The notes below the pieces were generated by a model, which saw nothing but the letters and a program-made list of their open reading frames with translations, made no database searches and had not been told where the DNA came from. DNA of 64,000 bases from Paenibacillus sp. FSL R7-0337 (GTDB lineage Bacteria; Bacillota; Bacilli; Paenibacillales; Paenibacillaceae), in assembly GCF_037969875.1 (NCBI RefSeq), contig NZ_CP150218.1:62001-126000 (forward strand). Direction: 5' to 3'. The position numbers and the translations under genes were made by a program. This document shows positions 28,340-37,665 of this stretch, one piece after another. The stretch's first letter is position 1. Every line of letters begins with the position of its first letter.

Positions 28340-28392
28340 GGCACTGTCTGAATCAGCCTCACCCGGCTGGTCAGACGGTGCCGTCTTTTTTT
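28340..28392 (+). terminator. Terminator of the HesB-like gene
   Basis: Arms GGCACTGTCTGA and TCAGACGGTGCC (one mismatch) with a T7 tract immediately after. Confidence 0.9.
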
Positions 28393-28498
28393 CAGGGTTA
28401 GCATATTATGTTATCCCGCCCTAAAAGTCGTTGCAAAAGTATGTATAATCGTTGATCGCCTATATTAGCGGGGCGCGGATTTTTTATTATACTGTTCT

Positions 28499-28512
28499 TG
28501 TAAGCGATTACA
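28499..28512 (+). promoter_or_regulatory. cre site upstream of the solute-binding protein gene
   Basis: TGTAAGCGATTACA is a perfect match to the CcpA consensus TGWAANCGNTNWCA and is also fully palindromic. It lies just downstream of a TATACT -10-like element (28488-28493) and 26 bp before the start codon, a position that blocks transcription in known repressed genes. Carbon catabolite repression of the gene is expected. Confidence 0.85.
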
Positions 28513-28537
28513 AACATATAGCTGGGGGGAAATTCTA

Positions 28538-30127
28538 GTGAATAAGAAAAAAGCAATGACACTGATGTCCAGTATCCTGATGATCTCTCTGCTTAGCGCG
28601 TGCGGAGGCGGTAACGGCAATGCCGGTGGAAACGCAGCGGAGCCGAAGGCCTCAGCCGCAGCAACGGAAGCTGCAGGAACAAACGCACAGCCAGCCAAGG
28701 ATGCGGGTGCAGTGGATACATCCCAGCCTGTTACCCTGAAGATGATCTTCGTAGGTCCGAAGCCGGTTGATTATGATCAGGTATTCGGAGAGATCAATAA
28801 GAAGCTGAAGGAGAAAATCAACGCCACACTGGAAGCCGAGTTCCTGGACTGGTCCGACTGGGCGCAGAAATATCCGCTTAAGCTGGTGGCTAACGAGGAC
28901 TTCGATCTGATCTATGCTGCCAATTGGGCAGGCTATAACGACCAGGCACTCAAAGGCGGGTTCCTGGAGCTGACAAACGAGATGCTGGAGAAATATGCAC
29001 CGATGACCTGGAAGGCGATGCCTGAAGTAGCCTGGGGTCAGGCGAAGGTGAACGGCAAGCTGTATATGGTGCCTCAGAACCGCGGCGAAACCGTAGAGAA
29101 GCTGATTCTGTACCGCGAAGACCTGCGCAAAAAATATAACCTGCCGGAGATCAACAGCCCGGAGGCGTACGCCAACTATCTCAAGACTATATCCGGTAAA
29201 GAGAAGGGGATGACCCCATTCGTACCGGAGACCGGAGACTGGAAGCTGCATAATCTGGACCGGATCCTGCTGAAGCAACAGAATGAATGGAATCTGTTCG
29301 ACCTCGATCTGCCGATGGGCTTCAAGCTGGATGATCCGGCTGGCAAAGTGTTCAACTTATATGAGACTCCTGAATTCAAGGAGCTTGTCTACTATTATAA
29401 AGATCTGGCCGAGAATAACGCCTGGTCAAAGAGCGCACTGAACAGCAAGCTGGATCATCAGCAGGAATTCAAGGCAGGTAAGGCAGCCTCCATCACCCAC
29501 AATCTGGGTACGCTTGGCGCCTTGATGACCGATATGCGGGAGAAGAACTCCCCGTATGAGCTGGCTCTGGCCGATATTAACCCGGATAAGAAAAAATCCG
29601 TTGCTGTTTCTACGCAGAACGGCGTAGCGATTCACTCCACCTCCAAGCAGCCGGAACGTGCACTGATGATGATCGATTTGCTCCAGAACGACAAGGAGCT
29701 GCATGATCTTATGATGAACGGCATCACGGCGGTGCATTATAATCCGGTCGGCGAAGATAAATTCACGAACGCCGAGAAGAATGCCAACTACACCGGCTTC
29801 TCGAACTGGGGCTTCAACTCGCCGCTGAACCGGGATAATGCTTCCTTCCCGGATGAAGCGAACGCCCTGACTGACAAATGGGAGAAGGAAGTCTATCACT
29901 ATCCGCTGGAGACCTTCGTCTTCGATAACAGCAAGGTGAAGACAGAAGTAGCCAACGTCGGTAATGTGATGCTGCAATACGGCATTCCGCTGGAATACGG
30001 AACGGTGAAGGATGTAGATGCGGGTCTGGCTAAGCTCCAGCAGCAGGTTAAGTCTGCCGGTATCGATACCATCATCGCAGAGGTGCAGCGTCAGATTGAT
30101 GAATTCCTGGCGAACTCAGCCCAGTAA
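28538..30127 (+). CDS. Sugar ABC transporter substrate-binding lipoprotein, orphan
   Basis: A 529-residue extracellular binding protein. A lipoprotein signal ends in LLSAC with the acylated Cys22, followed by a Gly/Asn/Ala-rich linker. The mature part has the type-1 family (LplA-like) pattern, including [17 protein letters not shown] near its start and ANWAGYNDQ. LplA-like proteins take up complex sugars or uronides through paired permeases; none lies beside this gene, so the permeases must be elsewhere or shared. The GTG start follows GGGGGG at 8 bases. The upstream cre site indicates CcpA control. Compare the truncated family member at 62557. Confidence 0.88.
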   Translation: MNKKKAMTLMSSILMISLLSACGGGNGNAGGNAAEPKASAAATEAAGTNAQPAKDAGAVDTSQPVTLKMIFVGPKPVDYDQVFGEINKKLKEKINATLEAEFLDWSDWAQKYPLKLVANEDFDLIYAANWAGYNDQALKGGFLELTNEMLEKYAPMTWKAMPEVAWGQAKVNGKLYMVPQNRGETVEKLILYREDLRKKYNLPEINSPEAYANYLKTISGKEKGMTPFVPETGDWKLHNLDRILLKQQNEWNLFDLDLPMGFKLDDPAGKVFNLYETPEFKELVYYYKDLAENNAWSKSALNSKLDHQQEFKAGKAASITHNLGTLGALMTDMREKNSPYELALADINPDKKKSVAVSTQNGVAIHSTSKQPERALMMIDLLQNDKELHDLMMNGITAVHYNPVGEDKFTNAEKNANYTGFSNWGFNSPLNRDNASFPDEANALTDKWEKEVYHYPLETFVFDNSKVKTEVANVGNVMLQYGIPLEYGTVKDVDAGLAKLQQQVKSAGIDTIIAEVQRQIDEFLANSAQ

Positions 30128-30332
30128 GCCAGGGCAACTCCGTTACACCCTATATGTACAATATGGCAGCGGTTCTCCCTTCATGGGCGAACCGCTGTTT
30201 CATGTTTTTTGGGCCTGTTCATCTTCTGTTCATCTTGCCGTCACTCTGGGGACATTTTGGCAGGCTATGCTGTCTGTAGCGCCGAATCAGGCGGCTTGTA
30301 CCATTAAGATCAAGATAGGAGTAGATGCAGCA

Positions 30333-32456
30333 ATGAAGTTAAGAGAGAGAGGGACCACGAAGACAAGCATACGCACAGCAAGCGCAAAATATTCTTTGGC
30401 AGCAGCAGCGCTCGTACTGACTATGCTTGCTCCCATGTCCGCTATGGCTGCACCAGCCGCCGGGGCGCTCGGGCCTGCCCAATACACTGCAGTCCAGAAG
30501 CTGGCGGAGGATAAGGCCGCACTGCTGACCGAAACTTACGGTATCCCAAGTGTGCAGTATGCGCTAATTGATCATGGTAAGATTGTAGTCTCTGGCCAGA
30601 GCGGCAAAAACGATCTGAACGGCAAGCGTCCCCTTACATCCAATACCATATATGGGGTAGGCTCAACGAGTAAAATGATGCTGACCGCCGCTGTGATGAA
30701 GCTTGTAGATGAAGGGAAAGTAGATCTGGATGCTCCCGTAGTGAACTACATTCCCGAATTCAAGATGAAGGACAGCCGGTACACGCAGATCACCCCGCGT
30801 ATGCTGCTCAATCATTCCTCCGGCCTGCTCGGCAAACCGGGTCCGAATGTGGCGCTCTATAACGATAATGATTCGTACGCACACGATCATTTGCTGGAAC
30901 AACTGGCCACTCAGAACCTGAAGGCAGATCCGGGAGCCTTCTCCGTCTACTGCAACGACGGCTTCACCTTGGCTGAGATCCTGGTCGAACGGGTCAGCGG
31001 CATGAGCTTCACAACATTTTTGCACAAGTACATCACTAAGCCTCTGGAGATGAACCATACCAGAACCCCGCGTGACCCTATGGATCTGAAGGCAATGGCC
31101 GGTATCTATTCTTCCACGTATGAGGGGCAGCTTCCCCAGGAGAATTACGCGGTTATCGGTTCGGGCGGAATCTTCTCTACAGCGGAAGATCTGGTGCGAT
31201 TCTCGCAGATTTTCACGGCTCAGAACAAGGGCATTCTCTCGAAGAATTCCTTAACCGCCATGGCCCAGCCAGAGTATAAAAAAGGCATGTGGCCTCCGTC
31301 AAGCGACGGCTCCTTAGCTTATGGATTAGGCTGGGACAGCGTAGAACTGTTTCCCTTCAACCAATACGGAATCCAGGCGCTGGTCAAAGGCGGAGACACC
31401 ATGTCTTATCACTCCTCGCTAGTGGTGCTCCCGGAATTGAACCTGGCTGCGGCTGTTATCTCTTCAGACGGTTCAAGCTTGATCGATCAAATGATGGCAA
31501 GTGAACTGCTCCTCCGTGTGCTTCAGGACAAACAAATCATTAAGCAACTGAAGCCGGAACAATCCTTCGGGACTCCAGTACCCGCCGTTATGCCCAAGGA
31601 AGTCTCGCAATATGCCGGTCTCTATGGCAACTCTACGTTGTTAAAGGCAGAGATCACTCCGGCAGGGGAACTGTCTGTAGCAGCGAGCGGCATGCCGGAC
31701 AGTACTGTGCAGAAGTATACGTACACAGCCGACGGCTCTTTTGTAAATAAAGAAGGAACGGAAAAAATAAAATTCGTGGTGGAGAAAAATGGGCGTACCT
31801 ATATGTGGTCCCGTTCTTATATAAGTGTACCGGAGCTTGGACAGGCGGCGACCTCTGAATACACTGCTGAGAAGCTTGATCCCAATCCCTTATCTGCAGA
31901 GGTTGCAGACGCATGGGAGAAGCGGGACAATACCCGATATTATTCGATATCCGAGAAGTATTCATCGATGCTCTATCAATACGGGCTGCCGGTTGTACCA
32001 GTCAGCTTGGACAAAAATACACCGGGATATATTAACGGTCATAAGATTCTGAGTGCAAATCAGGTATTAAATGAACAGCAGATTCCCGGGATGGCAGGCC
32101 GTGACAATATGCAGATCGATTTCTATACAGATAATGGAATAGAGTATATGGCGGTAGCAGGCAGCCTGTACGTTAGTGAACAAGCGGTCACAGACCTCTA
32201 TGCAGGCGCGAAGTCATCCGCAACGGTCTCAGCAAGCGGCTATGCCAAGTGGTACAGTGTGCCGAAGTCAGCCCAAGGGAAGCTTATGACCGTAAAGTTA
32301 CCTGCGAACAGCTCTTTTGCGGTATATGATCAAGCCGGAATCTGTGTGAACCACACCGTGGTCAGCGGGAAGAATCAGGTCCTGCTGCCAGAGCAGGGTA
32401 AGATTGTATTTGCAGGCGGGGCGGGTGCGAAGTTCCAGATTACACTTAAGAAGTAA
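30333..32456 (+). CDS. Secreted serine hydrolase (class C beta-lactamase fold)
   Basis: A 707-residue exported protein. The signal peptide cleaves near AMA-AP (residue ~40). The beta-lactamase-related domain (residues ~50-410) has the S-x-x-K motif as Ser111-Thr-Ser-Lys114, a Y-x-N motif in SVYCNDGF, and a later His-containing segment. A second, beta-rich C-terminal part (~410-707) is not recognised. Members may be D-Ala-D-Ala carboxypeptidase- or esterase-like rather than antibiotic-degrading. The frame is open for 105 codons upstream of 30333 across the end of the preceding gene; that part is non-coding. AGGAG lies about 12 bases before the ATG. Confidence 0.88.
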   Translation: MKLRERGTTKTSIRTASAKYSLAAAALVLTMLAPMSAMAAPAAGALGPAQYTAVQKLAEDKAALLTETYGIPSVQYALIDHGKIVVSGQSGKNDLNGKRPLTSNTIYGVGSTSKMMLTAAVMKLVDEGKVDLDAPVVNYIPEFKMKDSRYTQITPRMLLNHSSGLLGKPGPNVALYNDNDSYAHDHLLEQLATQNLKADPGAFSVYCNDGFTLAEILVERVSGMSFTTFLHKYITKPLEMNHTRTPRDPMDLKAMAGIYSSTYEGQLPQENYAVIGSGGIFSTAEDLVRFSQIFTAQNKGILSKNSLTAMAQPEYKKGMWPPSSDGSLAYGLGWDSVELFPFNQYGIQALVKGGDTMSYHSSLVVLPELNLAAAVISSDGSSLIDQMMASELLLRVLQDKQIIKQLKPEQSFGTPVPAVMPKEVSQYAGLYGNSTLLKAEITPAGELSVAASGMPDSTVQKYTYTADGSFVNKEGTEKIKFVVEKNGRTYMWSRSYISVPELGQAATSEYTAEKLDPNPLSAEVADAWEKRDNTRYYSISEKYSSMLYQYGLPVVPVSLDKNTPGYINGHKILSANQVLNEQQIPGMAGRDNMQIDFYTDNGIEYMAVAGSLYVSEQAVTDLYAGAKSSATVSASGYAKWYSVPKSAQGKLMTVKLPANSSFAVYDQAGICVNHTVVSGKNQVLLPEQGKIVFAGGAGAKFQITLKK

Positions 32457-32495
32457 ATGGCAATACCAGGGTAGCGGTATATTTAGAATCAACGG

Positions 32496-32529
32496 GCAGG
32501 CGGGGGCGGCAACCCCCTCCTGCTTTTTT
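32496..32529 (+). terminator. Terminator of the serine hydrolase gene
   Basis: Arms GCAGGCGGGGG and CCCCCTCCTGC with a short loop and T6, 40 bp after the stop codon and directly before repeat copy B. Confidence 0.92.
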
Positions 32530-32533
32530 GTGC

Positions 32534-32631
32534 AAATATAAGAATTTATATGTTTTACACGATAACTTATCCTTCTATTTCTCGCTGAAACGGTACCGTC
32601 CTTTAAAAGGACGGCAAATCCGTTTCCACTT
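32534..32631 (-). repeat. Dispersed ~99-bp repeat, copy B
   Basis: Reverse-oriented copy of the element at 3301-3399, about 93% identical by eye with one base fewer in the central T/A run. The same nested hairpins are kept, and two differences fall as compensating or loop changes. It lies between two convergent genes, immediately after the stop of the flavin oxidoreductase gene on the minus strand, mirroring copy A's position behind exoA. Confidence 0.8.
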
Positions 32632-32637
32632 GGTAAA

Positions 32638-33990
32638 TCAGCTTGTGGTGCGGGATGGCGGGATGCTCTGCGGATTGTTGAACACATTGCCGGGGTCATA
32701 CTTTGCTTTGACCCTGCGCAACCGGGGATAGTTCGTTCCATAATAGACCGGGCCGGAATGCTTGATGCCCTGGTCGGGCACATTGATATAACTTCCCACG
32801 ATGAACGGCTGCAGCTTGCGGCGGGTGTTGCGGACGTAGAATATGTTTTTGGCGGCATCTGCTTTCTTGATCCAGGAGCTGTTCCACTCCACATAGAATT
32901 TGGCCTTGCGCCAGTAGAAGGCGGTAGCTTTAGGAGATTTACGGCTTACAGCCCCACCCCAGTTGAGGAAAAAGAACCCGGCGTCTTTCCCCTCCACCTT
33001 CTCCAGGAACTCACGCATCGGCTTGAATGCCTGCTGCGGGAACGGTTTCCTGCCGAAGCCGCTGGAGAACTGGTTGCTGAACCGCTGGGTCTGTACCGGA
33101 TCGGGAGCAAGCAAGAAGCTGACTACCTGCGGATAAGGCAGAGAACGGATTGTTTGGATCGTAGGCGTTCCTACGCTTGTAATGGGCTTCAAGAGGCGGA
33201 CCGCCTCGGCCTTAGATCCAAGGAAGAGCCCCAGCATGCTGACATTTCCGCCTTTTTTGGGACCGATGGATAATTCGCTGCCCAGTCTCGTATTCACTGC
33301 GGGCGCCCAGCGCTGCCAGGTCTTCAGTACCTTCTCGAACTGGCTCCAGGGCCAGGTGATACGGAATACCGTTGCTGTGGCCGGAGCCGGGCGTACTTTG
33401 AATTTGTAACGGGTGCATACGCCGAAATTCCCTCCGCCGCCTCCGCGGGAAGCCCAGAGAAGATCGGCATTATTCTTTTTATTTGCGATAATAATCCTGC
33501 CTTTGGCATCGACCATTTCGAGCTCCACAAGATTATCGCTGACCAGTCCCAGGGTACGCTGAAGCGGGCCAATCCCGCCGCCCAGGGTAATGCCGCCGAT
33601 CCCAACGGTCGGACTATCCCCGAAAGGCGCCATATACCCCTTCCGGGCAAGTGTATGGGCGATTCTCCCTACCGTATTTCCGGCTCCGACCACGGCTGTT
33701 CCCGCTTTTGAGTTGAGCTTAATGCTTTTCATTTCACTGACATCAATGACGATGCCGCCGTTCACCTGGGACAGATTGACCTCAAGCGCATGTCTGCCGC
33801 CTCTGGGCCGGATGGGAATCCGGTGCTCGTTGGCCCATTTAATGGCATTGGCTACATCCTGTGTCTTCTGGGCGAACACGAATACTTTGGGGAATCTGTC
33901 GGTATGCGGGTCCCAATTTTTACGCGCTGCTTCATAACCCTGATCACCTTTGTAGACGACGCGTCCGGTAAGCTTTGTTGCTGAGTTCAC
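32638..33990 (-). CDS. FAD-linked oxidoreductase, berberine bridge enzyme family
   Basis: A 450-residue flavoenzyme. The FAD-binding PCMH domain occupies residues ~30-210, with His67 in RPRGGRHALE as the 8-alpha-histidyl flavin attachment site. The second (cysteinyl) anchor of bicovalent members is absent: the segment reads GDSPTVGIGG. The BBE signature lies at the C-terminus (YYGTNYPRLRRVKAKYDPGN). Relatives in B. subtilis include the spore-coat protein CotQ and YgaK; they oxidise alcohols, sugars or secondary metabolites. The GTG start follows AAAGGAGCTGGAAACCA. The gene is divergent from an AraC gene and shares a Fur-like box region. Confidence 0.9.
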   Translation of the reverse strand: MNSATKLTGRVVYKGDQGYEAARKNWDPHTDRFPKVFVFAQKTQDVANAIKWANEHRIPIRPRGGRHALEVNLSQVNGGIVIDVSEMKSIKLNSKAGTAVVGAGNTVGRIAHTLARKGYMAPFGDSPTVGIGGITLGGGIGPLQRTLGLVSDNLVELEMVDAKGRIIIANKKNNADLLWASRGGGGGNFGVCTRYKFKVRPAPATATVFRITWPWSQFEKVLKTWQRWAPAVNTRLGSELSIGPKKGGNVSMLGLFLGSKAEAVRLLKPITSVGTPTIQTIRSLPYPQVVSFLLAPDPVQTQRFSNQFSSGFGRKPFPQQAFKPMREFLEKVEGKDAGFFFLNWGGAVSRKSPKATAFYWRKAKFYVEWNSSWIKKADAAKNIFYVRNTRRKLQPFIVGSYINVPDQGIKHSGPVYYGTNYPRLRRVKAKYDPGNVFNNPQSIPPSRTTS

Positions 33991-34100
33991 TGGTTTCCAG
34001 CTCCTTTTGAGCTAATATTGGCATGCAAGAATATGACTTTGACTAGGTTATGGTATGCAGGGCGTTAGTCTATGGCGTGGGCTATAGTACGGGGTATTAA

Positions 34101-34115
34101 TGAGAATGGTTATCA
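34101..34115. promoter_or_regulatory. Fur box upstream of the AraC gene
   Basis: TGAGAATGGTTATCA matches 13 of 15 positions of the Bacillus Fur core TGATAATNATTATCA. A TATAAT follows at 34118-34123, 52 bp before the AraC start, so iron-dependent repression is likely. Confidence 0.75.
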
Positions 34116-34174
34116 ATTATAATGTGATTAACCGGCAAAGGATATAGCGGAATAAAGATAAGCGGGGAATAGAG

Positions 34175-36181
34175 ATGAAGCTGAACGAACATATACAGTG
34201 GTGGAACCAAGCATCGGTCAGGATTATGGATATCCGCAGAGGAAGACTTCCGGCAGGCTCGGCACTTCCGTATTACCAATTGCCTGCGAGTGGATTCTTG
34301 TATGCAGTGCAGGGACAGGCGCAAGTACAGCTGGATGAGCTACAGACTACCTTGAGACGTAATCAGCTCGTGCATGGCGGGCGGGGAGCGGTTCTTGCGG
34401 TGCATGCGGATGAGGCCTTCGAATACTTCCTGGTGCTGTACAAGGCAGTGCTGATGCTGCCTCAAGCGGGCAGAGGGATAAAGCTGCTAGAGCAGGAGAA
34501 TCCCGCCAGGCATCAATACAGCTTCAGTCCAACTTACGCGCATCCCCTGCTGGACCGGCTAGGACAGATGCACATAGAGTGGTTAACCGCAGATCCGCTG
34601 CAGCATCTCTATGTGAGATCGCTGTTTCTTCAGTTTGTGCATGAGGTGCTGGCTCAGATGAAGCAGCAGGGTCTTGTTCCGGTTCAGCCGGACCTGCTGG
34701 CCCAGGCTCTGCGGTTCATGCGGGAGCATTACAGGGAGCAGATCACACTGGATACTCTGGCTGATCAATTTGATTGCAGCGTCAGCTACCTGAGCAAGCT
34801 GTTCAAGAGCCGGATGCAGGCAGGGCCTATCCGTGTATTTACACAGATCCGCATGGAGAGGGCAGCGCATGATCTGCTGCATAGCGGATATAGCGTGCAG
34901 GAGATCGCGGAACGGACAGGCTATCCCGATGCCCATACCTTCAGCCGGAATTTCAAGAAGTATTATGGTAGCCCGCCGGTACAATTCAGAATGAGAATGG
35001 ATGCTAAGCTGCTTGTGCAAGAATCGCCTGTTGTTGATCCGATAACTGCCCTTGTAGCTCATAATTCCAGGTGCTATAGTATCCAAAGTAGTGAGAATTA
35101 TTATCATTTACATCGAAAAGGGGGATTACCAGTGATGCGGGGAACGAAGACGGCATCTATGGCTACAGCGGTTTTATTATTGTGCGTAACCCTGCTGCTA
35201 AGCGCATGTTCGGGGGCTGGTGCAGGGACATCGGCGAATAATGGTGCGGCAGGAAATAAATCTGCTCAATCCGTGAGTACGTCCAATCCGGGGAGCGAAG
35301 CGGCGGCTCCGGGCTCTACTACAGGCAATACGGCTGCAGCAACGAAGGTATATACTGACGGCAAGGGAGAGGTCAGCATTCCAGTAAACCCGCAGCGGAT
35401 TATTGATCTGACAGGCAGCGCAATCGGCAATCTGCTGGTGCTCGGTGTGAAGCCGGTCGCAGCTTCGGATGACTCCTTGAAGAATCCGTTCCATGCGGGT
35501 CAGCTGGATGATATCGTGAATATCGGGGCGGAGCCGAATGCTGAGGCTATTCTCAAGCTGGACCCGGATCTGATTCTGACTTTTGACTATATCGAAGAAT
35601 CCCAGTATGAGCAGCTTGTCCAGATCGCTCCGGTGGTCCGGCTGAAATACGGCGGGGGTACTCCGCAGGACCTGTTGCTCGAATTCGGCAAGATTACCGG
35701 CAAGGAAGCGGAGGCGCAGCAGTGGATTGACGGGTGGAACGATAGAATCGCTGAAGTGAAGCCGAAGATTACTGAAGTTGTCGGGGACCAGACGGTATCG
35801 ATTCTCCAGCCCTATGCGAAGGGCATTTATGCCTGGGGCAACAAGGGAGGAAGAGGCGGTGAGATTCTGTATGGGGACCTCGGCCTGAAGGCGCCGGAGA
35901 TTATCCGGACCACGCTGATTGACGGGGAAGGCTTCGGAGGTGATCTGTCGCTGGAGCTGCTGCCGGAGTATGCGGGAGACTATATATTCACCAGCAACTG
36001 GGGCTGGGATGACGGGGATGCCAATGTTGTGTACGGCAGCAAGGTATGGAAGTCACTCCCGGCTGTGAAGAATAATCGTGTCTATTTCATTGATGAGAAA
36101 GGCTCATACTACAATGACCCGATCTCTCTGGAAGCACAGCTGAAATTCATTGTGGATAGCTTTCTGGGAACGGGGCAATAA
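34175..36181 (+). CDS. AraC-family regulator reading in frame into a siderophore-binding protein
   Basis: The frame spans 668 codons with no stop. Residues 1-~150 are a cupin-like sensory region, and ~165-280 an AraC double helix-turn-helix (TLDTLADQFDCSVSYLSKLF; IAERTGYPDAHTFSRNFKKY). Residues 281-320 read like translated spacer DNA. From residue 321 a complete lipoprotein follows (see separate entry). In B. subtilis the regulator Btr is a natural AraC-binding-protein fusion, but it has no lipoprotein signal. Here the internal signal peptide, ribosome site and Fur promoter argue that two genes have lost, or never had, a stop codon between them. AraC regulation of iron uptake is inferred from the neighbour. 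Confidence 0.75.
   Translation: MKLNEHIQWWNQASVRIMDIRRGRLPAGSALPYYQLPASGFLYAVQGQAQVQLDELQTTLRRNQLVHGGRGAVLAVHADEAFEYFLVLYKAVLMLPQAGRGIKLLEQENPARHQYSFSPTYAHPLLDRLGQMHIEWLTADPLQHLYVRSLFLQFVHEVLAQMKQQGLVPVQPDLLAQALRFMREHYREQITLDTLADQFDCSVSYLSKLFKSRMQAGPIRVFTQIRMERAAHDLLHSGYSVQEIAERTGYPDAHTFSRNFKKYYGSPPVQFRMRMDAKLLVQESPVVDPITALVAHNSRCYSIQSSENYYHLHRKGGLPVMRGTKTASMATAVLLLCVTLLLSACSGAGAGTSANNGAAGNKSAQSVSTSNPGSEAAAPGSTTGNTAAATKVYTDGKGEVSIPVNPQRIIDLTGSAIGNLLVLGVKPVAASDDSLKNPFHAGQLDDIVNIGAEPNAEAILKLDPDLILTFDYIEESQYEQLVQIAPVVRLKYGGGTPQDLLLEFGKITGKEAEAQQWIDGWNDRIAEVKPKITEVVGDQTVSILQPYAKGIYAWGNKGGRGGEILYGDLGLKAPEIIRTTLIDGEGFGGDLSLELLPEYAGDYIFTSNWGWDDGDANVVYGSKVWKSLPAVKNNRVYFIDEKGSYYNDPISLEAQLKFIVDSFLGTGQ
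35052..35106 (+). promoter_or_regulatory. Internal Fur-controlled promoter within the AraC reading frame
   Basis: TTGTAG (35052-35057) and TATAGT (35075-35080) are 17 bp apart. TGAGAATTATTATCA (35092-35106) follows and matches 14 of 15 positions of the Fur core. The set lies 29-83 bp before the lipoprotein ATG and would drive that gene alone under iron starvation, though it is translated in the long frame. Confidence 0.85.
35135..36181 (+). CDS. Iron-siderophore ABC transporter substrate-binding lipoprotein
   Basis: A 348-residue type-3 (FhuD/FecB-like) binding protein if translated from the ATG at 35135, which follows AAAGGGGGATTACCAGTG. The signal peptide ends in LLSAC with lipidated Cys25, then a Ser/Ala/Gly/Asn linker. 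The mature protein has the family pattern (PQRIIDLTGSAIGNLLVLGV; AEAILKLDPDLILTF; VQIAPVVRLKYG). It binds ferric siderophores outside the cell. No permease gene follows; ddh is next. It is in frame with the AraC gene upstream but carries its own Fur-type promoter. Confidence 0.9.
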   Translation: MRGTKTASMATAVLLLCVTLLLSACSGAGAGTSANNGAAGNKSAQSVSTSNPGSEAAAPGSTTGNTAAATKVYTDGKGEVSIPVNPQRIIDLTGSAIGNLLVLGVKPVAASDDSLKNPFHAGQLDDIVNIGAEPNAEAILKLDPDLILTFDYIEESQYEQLVQIAPVVRLKYGGGTPQDLLLEFGKITGKEAEAQQWIDGWNDRIAEVKPKITEVVGDQTVSILQPYAKGIYAWGNKGGRGGEILYGDLGLKAPEIIRTTLIDGEGFGGDLSLELLPEYAGDYIFTSNWGWDDGDANVVYGSKVWKSLPAVKNNRVYFIDEKGSYYNDPISLEAQLKFIVDSFLGTGQ

Positions 36182-36294
36182 TCTGGTCGGTGCGGCTGTA
36201 CAACTTGATGTTTACATTTCGTGTAATGTATATATACTTAACTTTTGAAGGATTCATATCTCCGGGTTAACCGGCAAGGGAGGATATTACAGAC

Positions 36295-37278
36295 ATGACA
36301 TCAACCATTAGAGTAGGGATCGTCGGATACGGAAATTTGGGCAAAGGGGTACAGCAGGCCATTGCGCAGAATGCCGATATGGAGCTGGTAGCCATATTTA
36401 CCCGTAGAGACCCCCAGCAGCTGGCAGACATCACAGGAACACTCACCGAGCACATCTCAGCCGCCGAGCAGTACATAGGCAAAATTGATGTAATGATTCT
36501 GTGCGGCGGTTCCGCGACAGATCTGCCGGAGCAGACTCCGCAGCTGGCCCGGTTGTTCAATACGGTGGACAGCTTTGACACGCATGCCAAAATCCCCGAC
36601 TTCTTCGCTGCGGTGGACAAGTCCGCCCGCGAAGGCGGCAGCGTAAGTGTGATCTCCACCGGCTGGGACCCGGGCATGTTCTCCATGAACCGGCTGCTGA
36701 TGCAGTCCATCCTGCCGGTAGGCGAGGATTATACGTTCTGGGGTACGGGAGTCAGCCAAGGGCATTCGGATGCGATCCGCCGGGTTCCCGGTGTCAAGGC
36801 AGGCGTGCAATATACCGTGCCTGTCCAAGAGGTTATTGACAGCATTCGCGGAGGAGAAACCCCGCAGCTGTCCACCCGCGAGAAGCACCGCCGGGAATGC
36901 TACGTAGTGGCTGAAGCAGGAGCTGACCGCGATGCTATTACCCGCACCATTGTAGAGATGCCGAACTATTTCGCCGATTATGATACAACGGTCAACTTTG
37001 TGTCGGCAGAAGAGCTTGCCGAGAAGCATTCAGGGATGCCGCATGGCGGCTTCGTCATCCGCAGCGGCGTAACCGGGGGCGGAAGCAAGCAGATTGCCGA
37101 ATTCGGGCTGAAGCTGGACAGTAACCCGGAATTCACCGCCAGCGTGCTGGCTGCCTATGCCCGTGCTGCTGTGCGCCTGAAGCAGGAAGGCCAGACTGGA
37201 GCCAAGACTGTATTCGACATCCCGCTCGGCCACCTGTCCCCAAGATCTGCTGAGGAACTGCGGCGCGAGCTGCTGTAG
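36295..37278 (+). CDS. ddh: meso-Diaminopimelate dehydrogenase
   Basis: A 327-residue NADP-dependent enzyme that reductively aminates tetrahydrodipicolinate to meso-diaminopimelate, a one-step route to lysine and peptidoglycan precursors. The Rossmann loop is GIVGYGNLG near the N-terminus. Substrate-domain signatures are CGGSATDLPEQTP, STGWDPGMFSMNR, GTGVSQGHSDAIRR and GMPHGGFVIRSG, all typical of Ddh. Length is standard. Start ATG follows GGGAGGATATTACAGAC. It is a single gene with its own terminator, not linked to dap genes here. Confidence 0.95.
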   Translation: MTSTIRVGIVGYGNLGKGVQQAIAQNADMELVAIFTRRDPQQLADITGTLTEHISAAEQYIGKIDVMILCGGSATDLPEQTPQLARLFNTVDSFDTHAKIPDFFAAVDKSAREGGSVSVISTGWDPGMFSMNRLLMQSILPVGEDYTFWGTGVSQGHSDAIRRVPGVKAGVQYTVPVQEVIDSIRGGETPQLSTREKHRRECYVVAEAGADRDAITRTIVEMPNYFADYDTTVNFVSAEELAEKHSGMPHGGFVIRSGVTGGGSKQIAEFGLKLDSNPEFTASVLAAYARAAVRLKQEGQTGAKTVFDIPLGHLSPRSAEELRRELL

Positions 37279-37291
37279 GCAACAATGAATG

Positions 37292-37338
37292 GAGCTGTCC
37301 CAAAGCCATGGAATGGCTAGGGGCAGCTCTTTATTTTG
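37292..37338 (+). terminator. Terminator of ddh
   Basis: GAGCTGTCCC with GGGGCAGCTC encloses an inner AGCCAT/ATGGCT pair, then TTTATTTT. It starts 14 bp after the stop codon. Confidence 0.92.
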
Positions 37339-37361
37339 GAGTAGAATCAATGTGAGCGCTT

Positions 37362-37434
37362 GGGTGGACGCTCCGCATTTCCGCGGGTCGTTCTGCCCGC
37401 TCTGCTGTTTAAGCGGGAAACGACCCGTCCATCC
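37362..37434. repeat. Nested inverted-repeat element
   Basis: Three concentric arm pairs are present: GGGTGGACG (37362-37370) with CGTCCATCC (37426-37434), CGGGTCGTT (37384-37392) with AACGACCCG (37419-37427), and CCCGCT (37396-37401) with AGCGGG (37412-37417). It lies in a 671-bp gap between ddh and gdhA that has no convincing gene. A 75-codon frame across it is a by-product of the GC-rich arms. The style resembles the dispersed element at 3301 but the sequence differs. Confidence 0.7.
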
Positions 37435-37665
37435 TTAAAAAAAGAAACAAAAAATCGCTCATTCCGGTTAAATGGAGGCACCACTTGGGGGAGGGCGTTC
37501 GGCAGATGCGTAAAGCTGTGTTGCCTTAAAAGGCTACGCTTTAGCTATACGCTGAATGACAGAACCAGAAAGCGTGTTGACAACTGAAGTGCCGAAAGCT
37601 GGCCGGAGGGCAGCATGAGAGGGATAAATCCCCTTGGTGAGGCCGCATGTGACTGAAGGAGAGTA

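Noticed and set aside
30018..30332. In-frame extension of the secreted serine hydrolase gene by 105 codons
   Set aside because: It overlaps the end of the binding-protein gene, has no ribosome site, and would place a signal peptide in the interior.
36182..36294. Lysine riboswitch before ddh
   Set aside because: The 113-bp gap is too short for the ~170-base aptamer and the conserved blocks are absent.
37360..37587. 75-codon frame across the nested palindrome
   Set aside because: It is composed of palindrome arms and basic, low-complexity residues, and lacks a ribosome site.
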